A stretch of DNA of 64,000 nt from OLB6 sp964493635. Its GTDB lineage: Bacteria; Bacteroidota; Ignavibacteria; Kapaibacteriales; Kapaibacteriaceae. The notes under the pieces were generated by a model that made no database searches, was not told the origin of the DNA, and saw only the letters and a program-made list of their open reading frames with translations. Below are positions 25,558 through 33,144 of this stretch, one piece after another. How positions within the stretch are numbered: position 1 is the stretch's first letter; each line of letters opens with the position of its first letter. A program made the position numbers and the translations under genes. The stretch is from contig CAZBOW010000006.1 in NCBI GenBank assembly GCA_964493635.1, forward strand, positions 1 to 64,000, in the 5' to 3' direction.

Positions 25558-26514
25558 ATGGACCTGATCAAAAAAACCAACATCGACTTTGTCTCGAACC
25601 GTAGCCGGTTCTTCACCATTTCCCTAGGACTGATTGTTGCCGGGTTACTGGCAGTAGTCTTTACGTTCAACAGCTCGAGCGACCTGGGAATCGATTTCAC
25701 CGGTGGTACGCAGGTGACCGTCAAGTTCGAAAAGGCGTCGGTCCCCACCGACGACGTACGGACAGCACTTGGCATTATGGGATATGAAGGAGCCGAACTG
25801 AAGAGTTTCGGTAGCGAAGGCGAGTATCTCATCCGCGTAGGAGCCACTGGCAAAGCCACAGAAGTATCGCAGGAGATTGTTGCGTCGCTTCAAGAGACGT
25901 TCCCAGACGATCAGGTAACGCTCATGGGCGCTGATAACGTCGAGGTTAAGATCTCGAACGAATTGGCCTTCGACTCGGCACTTGCCTTGGTTGTGGCTCT
26001 TCTTGTGATGCTGCTGTATATCGCCTTCCGCTTTCAGGAGCTGGTCTACGGTCTGGGAGCCATCGTGGCCCTGTTGCACGATGTTTTGCTTGCCTTTGTC
26101 GTATCGGTCCTGTTTAACAAGACAGGCTTGTTGAATCTGGAGATCAACATCAACGCCATTGCAGCCTACCTCACCATCATCGGTTACTCCATTAACGACA
26201 AGGTAGTGGTGTTCGACCGGATCCGCGAGAACCGCGAGAAGCATAAGGGTATGGGGCTTGCCGATTTGATCAATCTGAGCATTAACGAAACGCTAAGCCG
26301 TACCATTATTACGGGTGTGTCGGTTCTTGGCGCGTTGCTCGTGTTGGTGTTCTTCGGCGGTGATGTTCTTGAAGGCTTTGCCTTTACGATGTTCGCCGGT
26401 ATTGTGATTGGTACCTACTCCTCGATTTGGATTGCTTCGTCCTTTGTGATCTGGTATACCGATCGTGTAAAGCACAAGAGTATCGGTACGGTTCACACCT
26501 CGGCTGCTAAGTAA
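25558..26514 (+). CDS. secF: protein translocase subunit SecF
   Basis: 318 residues, usual for SecF. It has a TM1 stretch LGLIVAGLLAVVF, then SSDLGIDFTGGTQVTVKFE, the SecF signature after TM1. The membrane core reads LYIAFRFQELVYGLGAIVAL, AAYLTIIGYSINDKVVVFDR and NETLSRTIITGVSVLGALLV. A GAGGAGAGGAAG ribosome-binding site precedes the ATG. It lies 21 bases after secD and one base before the STAS gene. Function as for SecD: late-stage, proton-motive-force-driven export from the periplasmic side. Confidence 0.96.
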   Translation: MDLIKKTNIDFVSNRSRFFTISLGLIVAGLLAVVFTFNSSSDLGIDFTGGTQVTVKFEKASVPTDDVRTALGIMGYEGAELKSFGSEGEYLIRVGATGKATEVSQEIVASLQETFPDDQVTLMGADNVEVKISNELAFDSALALVVALLVMLLYIAFRFQELVYGLGAIVALLHDVLLAFVVSVLFNKTGLLNLEININAIAAYLTIIGYSINDKVVVFDRIRENREKHKGMGLADLINLSINETLSRTIITGVSVLGALLVLVFFGGDVLEGFAFTMFAGIVIGTYSSIWIASSFVIWYTDRVKHKSIGTVHTSAAK

Positions 26515-26515
26515 G

Positions 26516-26839
26516 ATGGCAGCCGTCTTCACCACCGTGTCGCCTCGCAGTGGCGTCGTTGTGGTTCGGTTCCCCGAGCAGGTACTTGGTGGAAGCCAAT
26601 CGGTTGAGCTCGCGACCCATGTTCGTGCTGCGCTCGCCGATGGCGCAACAACGATCGTCTTCGACTTACAGCCCGTAGAGTTCATGAACTCTACGGGCCT
26701 TGGTTTGCTTGTTGCTTCCCTTGCAACCGTGCGGCAGTCAACGGCTACGTTACAGCTGACAGCAGTGCCGGCATCGGTGCAGACCCTTCTCGAGATCACG
26801 CAAATGTTGCAGGTGTTTTCGATCGTGGAATCAGCATGA
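26516..26839 (+). CDS. STAS-domain protein (anti-sigma factor antagonist-like)
   Basis: 107 residues, a single STAS domain of the SpoIIAA/RsbV type. TTIVFDLQPVEFMNSTGLG contains the phospho-acceptor serine in the MNSTGLG loop, where most relatives have MDSSGLG. Such proteins bind or release anti-sigma kinases according to phosphorylation of that serine. No partner kinase or sigma gene is in the window. It is packed between secF (1 base) and purA (ATGA overlap), so it should be translated from the sec-purA message. Its phospho-acceptor codons lie within a perfect 28-bp palindrome (26671-26698). The family assignment is firm; the partner is unknown. Confidence 0.85.
   Translation: MAAVFTTVSPRSGVVVVRFPEQVLGGSQSVELATHVRAALADGATTIVFDLQPVEFMNSTGLGLLVASLATVRQSTATLQLTAVPASVQTLLEITQMLQVFSIVESA
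26671..26698. repeat. perfect 28-bp palindrome inside the STAS gene
   Basis: The arm GCCCGTAGAGTTCA at 26671-26684 is followed immediately by its exact reverse complement at 26685-26698, with no spacer or mismatch. In the mRNA it could form a strong hairpin. It covers the codons for PVEFMNSTG. No T-run follows, so it is not a canonical intrinsic terminator. Confidence 0.97.
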
Positions 26840-28101
26840 GTGTGCGCGTAGTTGTTGGAGCTCAATGGGGCGACGAAGGAAAGGGCAAGATCGTCGATCT
26901 CCTCAGCGAGGGCGTGGACGTCGTAGCTCGCTACCAAGGTGGAGCCAATGCCGGGCACACCATTGTGTTCGGGTCTACAAAGGTGGTTCTGCACCTGATT
27001 CCGTCTGGCATCCTCCATCCCAACGTTCAGTGCGTAATTGGCAATGGCACCGTGATCGATCCTGCTGCTCTGATGCAGGAGATTGCCATGCTTGAGCAGA
27101 TGGGCATCAACATTGCCGGACGTCTGCATATCTCGCACAAGGCCCACCTGATCATGCCGTACCACAAGATGCTCGACGTAGCCCGTGAGCGGGGTGCTGG
27201 CATTGGAACAACCGGTCGTGGTATTGGACCAGCCTATTTTGATAAGGCCACGCGATCGGGGATTCGCATTGTTGATCTGTTGGATCGCGCGACGTTCGAA
27301 GCGAAACTTCGGGCAAACATCGAGGAAAAAGATCGTCTGCTCCGTGCCTTGTATGATTCGGCGCCAATCGACGTAGATGCCATCCTCGAGGAGTATCTCT
27401 CCTTCGACAAAAAGATTGATCCCTACATCACCGACACCACCACGCTCCTACACCAAGCCATCCAGCACGGGAAGACTGTTCTGGCGGAGGGGGCTCAGGG
27501 CGCACTCCTCGATCTTGATCACGGTACCTATCCGTTCGTTACCAGTTCGAATCCAACCTCGGGTGGCGCCTGCACTGGTCTGGGTATTCCTCCAACAGCC
27601 ATTTCCTCGGTGATGGGTGTGGTAAAGGCCTACAGTACTCGGGTAGGAAATGGTCCGTTCCCAACCGAACTCACCGATGCCACTGGCGAGCTCCTCCGAA
27701 CGGAGGGGAACGAGTACGGCGCCACAACAGGTCGCGACCGCCGCTGTGGTTGGTTGGATATTCCGGCGCTGCGCTATTCAATCATGGTCAATGGCATCTC
27801 CGAGATTGCCCTAACAAAGATGGATGTGCTGGGCGTCTTCGATGAGATTCGCATCTGTACGCGGTACACTGTGGACGGAACTCCGGTGAAGTATTTCCCG
27901 GCCGATGGTCGCACGCTGGAGTCGGTGGATTGCGAATACATTACGGTTCCCGGCTGGAAGCAACCCCTTGACGGTATCCGTTCGTTCAACGATCTGCCCC
28001 CAGCAGCGCAGTCCTACATCCAGACCATCGAGCAGTTGCTGGACCGCCCGGTATCCTGGATCAGCACGAGCCCGGCCCGTGAGGATACGTTCCGCCGATA
28101 G
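26836..28101 (+). CDS. purA: adenylosuccinate synthetase
   Basis: 421 residues, standard length. Motifs: VVGAQWGDEGKGKIVDLL (GTP and Mg loop with catalytic Asp), ARYQGGANAGHTIVFG with the catalytic His, GTTGRGIGPAYFDKATRSGI, SSNPTSGGACTGLGIPP and TGRDRRCGWLD. It makes adenylosuccinate from IMP and aspartate with GTP in AMP synthesis. The ATG overlaps the STAS stop. It is followed at once by the giant T9SS protein gene, whose frame opens within the purA stop codon. Confidence 0.97.
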   Translation: MSVRVVVGAQWGDEGKGKIVDLLSEGVDVVARYQGGANAGHTIVFGSTKVVLHLIPSGILHPNVQCVIGNGTVIDPAALMQEIAMLEQMGINIAGRLHISHKAHLIMPYHKMLDVARERGAGIGTTGRGIGPAYFDKATRSGIRIVDLLDRATFEAKLRANIEEKDRLLRALYDSAPIDVDAILEEYLSFDKKIDPYITDTTTLLHQAIQHGKTVLAEGAQGALLDLDHGTYPFVTSSNPTSGGACTGLGIPPTAISSVMGVVKAYSTRVGNGPFPTELTDATGELLRTEGNEYGATTGRDRRCGWLDIPALRYSIMVNGISEIALTKMDVLGVFDEIRICTRYTVDGTPVKYFPADGRTLESVDCEYITVPGWKQPLDGIRSFNDLPPAAQSYIQTIEQLLDRPVSWISTSPAREDTFRR

Positions 28102-28118
28102 TGTTATGTTACGGTGCT

Positions 28119-31100
28119 GTGAAGCACCTCTCCATCATCATCACCGCTATCGTGCTTGGCCTTGCTGGTCAGGCAGCTCCGACGTATGCTCAGCGCTGGG
28201 TTGAAGCCGTGCTTCCAACCCCCTACGACAAGGGGTTTTACCTCGACATCTACTTTCTCCCGTCCGATCCTCAACGCGGATGGGCCTGCGACATGGACTC
28301 CGGCTACGTTGTGCGGACCACTAATGGAGGCCAGTCGTGGATTGGAAGCCGGGTCGTCGGGCAGGGTAAGAGCTGTCATTTAGAATACATTCAGTTCTTC
28401 TCGAGTGGCACCGGATATGCCTGCGGTCCAGGTGGGCTGTTCAAGTCCACCGACAATGGTGCAACCTGGACNNNNNNNNNNNNNNNNNNNNNNNNNNNNN
28501 NNNNNNNNNNNNNNNNNNNNNNNNNNNNNNNNNNNNNNNNNNNNNNNNNNNNNNNNNNNNNNNNNNNNNNNTGTACGCCACGGAACTACATCGGCGGGGG
28601 TGTGCGATGGAGCCACGATAACGGTCAGTCGTGGCAGGCCTACGAAACCCGCGCGAATATGTACGGCGCCTATCTGGTGAACAATTCCATTGCCTGGATC
28701 GCCGGTGAGGATGCCAACGTATGGTACACCTCCAATGGTGGCACAAACTGGGAGCTTCGCAACTGCGGACTCGACGGTAAGGATATGGACGACATCACCT
28801 TCATCAGCGAAAACGTTGGGTGGGTAGCTGGCGATGGATTGTTCTACCTTGCTCCGGCCAACCGGTACCTTACACCCACAGCCCTAACGCTCACGGAGGA
28901 TTGTCCTGGGCAAGGAGCGATCGACACCATCTGGGTACATAACGAAGACTTCAGCGATGCGCCGTGGGAGTCGGAGTTCCTTGGTCAGTATGAGTATCTC
29001 TACAAGGTGATCAACGTACTGCCGTATCCGCTGCCCAAGTGTGATTCTACGCCTATCGTGATCCAGTACCGCGGGCGGGATAACACTACGCGGGAAGCCC
29101 AACTGCGTGTGCACATCTATAACGCAGACTCCACCCAGGTAGTAGCTACACTCTATGCCGATTTGTCGGGCAGGATGCGCAAGCTTACCGCCGCTCCTCA
29201 AACCGATACGGTGGTCTTCCAAGCCCGAGCAGGGCAGACGGTGGAGCGTATTCTGGACTGGTCGCGCACAGATCTTCCCATCGAGGAGATACAGGCAATC
29301 ACGCTCGACAGTGGTGATACCACAATCTCCATGGCCGGTGCACTGCCTCTTCAGGTGCGTGCCGCCCCCAGCACTTCTCGGACAATTATTCGTGCCAATG
29401 TTGCCGACACAGGCTGGGTGGAGTCGCGGTTTCGCGTTCGTTTGATGCCGTGTGAGCGCGACACCTTCGTTACCGTCCGCGTGTTGGGACTGTCGCCCAT
29501 TATCAATGCGCCGAAGAGTGCCGCCGTAGATGCTGCCTGCGACACCGATGGTCGACTGCGCATTCCAATCGATAACACCGGCAATATGGCGTTGACCGTC
29601 TCCGAAGCGAACCTTGTTGGTAGCGACGCCGCTGCCTTCGGCGTACTCGGTATGACCAGCGGTCGTCCGGGACCACCATGGCAGATACCGGTAGGGGGCT
29701 CTGATACGCTGGTCCTTTCGTACACAGCACGCACAGGCTCTGAGCGCGCTCAGTTGATTTTGGTCAACGACGACTACACCACGGCTCGTGGTTCGGTTAC
29801 ACCATGGATTGTGGACCTCTCAGCCAGTTCGGATGGTCCGTCCTTCGAGGTACGGCCGTTGGTCATCGATCTTGGACAGCTATGCCGTGGTCAGGAAAAG
29901 GACACGCTGCTTCGTGTAGCTAACACGGGGCTGTCGATGATATACTCCACGGCCATCGCTACAGGTTCGCACGTACGGGGTTTGGGGCTCGGTGCGGAGA
30001 ATATCAATGCAGGAAGCGAGAGGACGTATCGTTTCCAGTGGTCGTGGTCGCAGGTTGGAATCATTGAAGACACGATTCGCATCATCGTGCAGCCGTGTGA
30101 TTCGGTAGTGACGGTACTGCTTCGTGCTGCGATTATTGACGATCAGGTGAGTATTACACCTCCATCAGCAACACTGCGATCAAGTCCCGGGGCACAGGTT
30201 CAACAAAGCTGGACATTAACGGCTGTAACTGCTACAGCGATCACGATCACGGGCCTCTCGTTGGATCCAGCCGTGCCGGGTGCTACGATTCCCACTCCGG
30301 CGCTTCCCGTAACCTTGGCGGATGGTCAAACAACAACCGTTACCGTTGTATGGACACCGCCGCAGGAGGGAACGTGGACATCCGTGTTGAAGGTGGAGTC
30401 TTCTGCCCGTTGTGCGGCAACCACGGAAGCACAGGTAACGTTTGTGTCGGAAGCCCGCTCGATCTCTGTTGACCGACAGCAGATGGAGTACACCGCAATG
30501 TGCCAAACGGACCGACTACGAGATACGGTGTTCGTGCGTTCCGAGTCGGCAGGCCCCCTACCACTAAAAGCGCCGGTAATCGTCGAGGCCGGTTCACCGT
30601 TTACGATCATCGAACCCAACCAGCCTGTTGTGCTCCAACCAGCAACCAGTCTGCCAGTTGTGGTAGAGTTCGATCCCACGACTGTATCCGCAAACGGACC
30701 GGTTGTTACAGCAACTCTTCGACTTGAGACGCAGCAGGATGGAAGTACGCAGGATGTTGCACTTCGAGGTGCGGCGTTGTCGTCCGTGATTGAGCGCGAC
30801 ACCGTGGTTGATCTTGGCGAACATTATCGCTGTGATCCTCCGGTGCGTGCTACGGTCACCTTCCGCAATACCGGGCGCGTGGCCGACGTTCTCGTTCTTG
30901 ATGGTGATGTTCCCACGGGCGTCTCTGTTAGTGCGCCTTCGCTGTTGCTGGGTCCTGGCGGTAGTACATCGGTGACCATTACATGCGACCCTGCGCTGTT
31001 ACCACCCGGTGCGTCCGTCGTTGAACTGCCATGGCTGGGAACAAGCTGCGGCGACACCGTCACAGCCACGATATTGATCCAGGTGCGTCAGGATCAGCCG

Positions 31101-32102
31101 TTGATCGTAGATCCTACGCAGATTGATCTTGGTACGGTGCTGGTGGGTGATGTTGTTTCGTCGGAGATCACGCTGCGGAATACGAATACGGTTCCGACGT
31201 TTGTCATCTCCACTGCCATCGAGCCGTCGGGGCAGGGTTGGACGATCACATCGATGCCCGCATCGATACGACAAGCAGACACCGAAACAGCAGAGCTGCA
31301 GTTTGCCCCCACTGCGGCGGGAACGGTGGTCGGTCGGTTGGTCATCGTGTCCAAGAGCCATTGCCTCGATACCCATACTGTGGAGTTGCGCGCCGTTGTG
31401 CAGGAGCGTCCGAAGTACACGGCGGTGATCCGTGCCGACCGTTACCGAGTTGACCCCTATGATCGTGTGAATGTACCGATCACGCTTGTGACCAATATTC
31501 AGGATGCTCGTCCCACCGAACTGGCTGTTACGGTTGAGTATTCACCGATTCTGTACCTCGTGGATGGCGTGACGTCGTCGTATCCCGGTGCTGTGGTGAC
31601 GTCGTCGATCGGTGATGGCGTGGTAACCATTCAGGCCACGGCAACCGGGCCAGAGTTTGGCCTGCCGGGTGATGTGGCCGTGCTGTCGGGTGTTGCGGTT
31701 CCGTCGATCCCCGATTCCACGGTGGTGGATGTCCGTTCTGCTTCGGTTAAAAGTGGGGAAGTGGTTCAGCTCTCGGAGATCGATGGCTTGATCCAGATCA
31801 ACATGTGCGGACCATACAATGCCATTCGGTTTCGACGGCCTACCTCGATTGAAGTAGGCGCACCTCATCCGGTGTCGTCGGAACTTCAGTTGGTGGTAGA
31901 GGCGCATACCGCGCAGACGGGCACGATCCATATCGTCAAACCGGATGGAAGTGTTGCTGCTGAATGGCCAGCCGTTCAACTATCGGAAGGCCGCACAACG
32001 CTCTCTCTGCCGGTGACGAACGTAGCTGCGGGGATGTACGTGGTGAATGTCCACACGTCCATCGGCGGCGTGTTTACCTTGCCCGTTGTGATACTGCCGT
32101 AA
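28119..32102 (+). CDS. giant secreted protein: Ycf48/BNR-like repeats, HYDIN-like modules, T9SS tail
   Basis: About 1327 residues as drawn, including a 100-N gap. GTG 28119 gives a clean signal peptide (KHLSIIITAIVLGLAG, ending PTYAQ). An in-frame GTG at 28101, overlapping the purA stop, is an alternative. The N-terminal ~240 residues have BNR/Ycf48-type repeats (RTTNGGQSWIG, STDNGATW, SHDNGQSW, TSNGGTNWE). Next come several beta-sandwich modules with paired cysteines and SPD2/HYDIN-like signatures (IDLGTVLVGDVVSSEITLRN, VELRAVVQERPKYTAVI). The C-terminus has a cohesin-like segment and a divergent T9SS sorting domain ending GMYVVNVHTSIGG. Likely cell-surface; partner and role unknown. Confidence 0.8.
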   Translation: MKHLSIIITAIVLGLAGQAAPTYAQRWVEAVLPTPYDKGFYLDIYFLPSDPQRGWACDMDSGYVVRTTNGGQSWIGSRVVGQGKSCHLEYIQFFSSGTGYACGPGGLFKSTDNGATWXXXXXXXXXXXXXXXXXXXXXXXXXXXXXXXXXXCTPRNYIGGGVRWSHDNGQSWQAYETRANMYGAYLVNNSIAWIAGEDANVWYTSNGGTNWELRNCGLDGKDMDDITFISENVGWVAGDGLFYLAPANRYLTPTALTLTEDCPGQGAIDTIWVHNEDFSDAPWESEFLGQYEYLYKVINVLPYPLPKCDSTPIVIQYRGRDNTTREAQLRVHIYNADSTQVVATLYADLSGRMRKLTAAPQTDTVVFQARAGQTVERILDWSRTDLPIEEIQAITLDSGDTTISMAGALPLQVRAAPSTSRTIIRANVADTGWVESRFRVRLMPCERDTFVTVRVLGLSPIINAPKSAAVDAACDTDGRLRIPIDNTGNMALTVSEANLVGSDAAAFGVLGMTSGRPGPPWQIPVGGSDTLVLSYTARTGSERAQLILVNDDYTTARGSVTPWIVDLSASSDGPSFEVRPLVIDLGQLCRGQEKDTLLRVANTGLSMIYSTAIATGSHVRGLGLGAENINAGSERTYRFQWSWSQVGIIEDTIRIIVQPCDSVVTVLLRAAIIDDQVSITPPSATLRSSPGAQVQQSWTLTAVTATAITITGLSLDPAVPGATIPTPALPVTLADGQTTTVTVVWTPPQEGTWTSVLKVESSARCAATTEAQVTFVSEARSISVDRQQMEYTAMCQTDRLRDTVFVRSESAGPLPLKAPVIVEAGSPFTIIEPNQPVVLQPATSLPVVVEFDPTTVSANGPVVTATLRLETQQDGSTQDVALRGAALSSVIERDTVVDLGEHYRCDPPVRATVTFRNTGRVADVLVLDGDVPTGVSVSAPSLLLGPGGSTSVTITCDPALLPPGASVVELPWLGTSCGDTVTATILIQVRQDQPLIVDPTQIDLGTVLVGDVVSSEITLRNTNTVPTFVISTAIEPSGQGWTITSMPASIRQADTETAELQFAPTAAGTVVGRLVIVSKSHCLDTHTVELRAVVQERPKYTAVIRADRYRVDPYDRVNVPITLVTNIQDARPTELAVTVEYSPILYLVDGVTSSYPGAVVTSSIGDGVVTIQATATGPEFGLPGDVAVLSGVAVPSIPDSTVVDVRSASVKSGEVVQLSEIDGLIQINMCGPYNAIRFRRPTSIEVGAPHPVSSELQLVVEAHTAQTGTIHIVKPDGSVAAEWPAVQLSEGRTTLSLPVTNVAAGMYVVNVHTSIGGVFTLPVVILP
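28472..28571. other. assembly gap (100 N) inside the Ycf48-like repeat region
   Basis: Exactly 100 N between two BNR/Ycf48-like repeats (NGATW and the SHDNGQSW region). Collapsed repeats are a plausible reason for the break. The frame is kept as drawn, which may be coincidence. Confidence 0.98.
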
Positions 32103-33012
32103 GAGCATCGGCTACGGCCGCAGCAAAGGCTTCCGGTGAATCCGTTTGAACCCGTGCCGTCTGCGTAGCAATCGGCAGTAGCGTGCCGTTACCCTCTACA
32201 GCCGACACAACAACGGACACCTCGGCACCAGTCCTTGTGCGTTGCACCGTACCCGACACGACGTACTCAATCCCAAAGGCATGGAGAATCCTAGCCTCTG
32301 TGGGTGTGGGTAGTCGGTTGTTTTCTACTTCGTAGAAACCAGCCATGGCCATCATCGCATCGCGTGTTTCGAGGTCGATTGTTGTCCACGCAGACTCCGA
32401 TTGCAGGGCATACACAGCACTCAGCGCCAAATGGTAGGAGTTAACCGTCGGCTGGGATAGGTACTGCCAGGCGGGAGTGGCCAAGGAATCATCGGTAAAC
32501 GTAAAGCCCCCTACACTCAGCAGTGACGGTGCAGGAACAGTCGTATCGCCGTCGAGAGCTGCGATTGCACGCTCCATGGATGTGTATATGGCAGGATCGG
32601 CAAGAGCAATCCCATTAGCTGAGTATCGAATGGTGCCAAAGCCGATGCCTCGCCGAGTAACCGTGGTATCGCTCACCGAGCGAAGAACAACTTCCGAGTG
32701 GATCAGGTTGGCGATACGTCTCGACGACGCAAACACGATGTACTCAGCCTGCAACAGTTGGGCACCATCCAAGGCGGAGACATCCACCGCAGTGCGCTCC
32801 CGCAACATCGAATCGCGAATCTCGGCTGGCATATAGCTATACCGCGCCGTCCGATTAAGGGCCAATGACAAACCGGCCTCGACCTTCAGTACCGACATCG
32901 CTGGGTCGGTGGTGTCGCAGGCAATCCTGACAGGAATCGTAAGGGGCTGTGCTTGTGCTGAAACTGCAAGCACCGTGAAGGTGGCACCAAGGATAAGACG
33001 ACGTAGGGTCAT
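32074..33012 (-). CDS. exported protein of unknown function
   Basis: 312 residues with a signal peptide (LILGATFTVLAVSAQAQ). The mature part alternates helices and strands (ALDGAQLLQAEYIVFASSRR, ARILHAFGIEYVVSGTVQR, GAEVSVVVSAVEGNG). The pairs EYIVFASS and EYVVSGTVQR faintly resemble TolB/CsgG/FlgO-type domains in which lipoproteins report a basal beta sheet, but I cannot assign a family. A TAGCTTTG box ends four bases before the ATG, with CTTG a further ~18 bases upstream, which suggests a monocistronic leaderless message. The 3' end overlaps the giant T9SS gene by 29 bases tail to tail. Confidence 0.7.
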   Translation of the reverse strand: MTLRRLILGATFTVLAVSAQAQPLTIPVRIACDTTDPAMSVLKVEAGLSLALNRTARYSYMPAEIRDSMLRERTAVDVSALDGAQLLQAEYIVFASSRRIANLIHSEVVLRSVSDTTVTRRGIGFGTIRYSANGIALADPAIYTSMERAIAALDGDTTVPAPSLLSVGGFTFTDDSLATPAWQYLSQPTVNSYHLALSAVYALQSESAWTTIDLETRDAMMAMAGFYEVENNRLPTPTEARILHAFGIEYVVSGTVQRTRTGAEVSVVVSAVEGNGTLLPIATQTARVQTDSPEAFAAAVADALTAVSQRAR

Positions 33013-33016
33013 AGCG

Positions 33017-33024
33017 CAAAGCTA
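33017..33024 (-). promoter_or_regulatory. putative -7 box TAGCTTTG, leaderless start at 33012
   Basis: On the minus strand TAGCTTTG is followed by CGCT and then the ATG. TTG lies about 18 bases upstream of the box, a reasonable -33 spacing for Bacteroidota promoters. No ribosome-binding site fits in the 4-base interval. Confidence 0.55.
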
Positions 33025-33144
33025 CGGCCGCCAAATGTTACGCAAGGGAAACACTGCCGTAACACTGGGCTGATGTGGGGCGGATAGTTTCGAAAGCAGA
33101 GAAACGTATTCATCACTCGTAGTCAGGGCATTCGCGTGGTAGCA

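Noticed and set aside
27905..28204. ATG at 28105 as start of the gene after purA
   Set aside because: It is in another frame and gives a short product without a signal peptide; GTG 28119 (or 28101) opens the long frame with a proper signal peptide.
1929..28571. N runs as biological low-complexity or masked repeats
   Set aside because: All five are exactly 100 N, the standard placeholder for scaffold gaps of unknown size.
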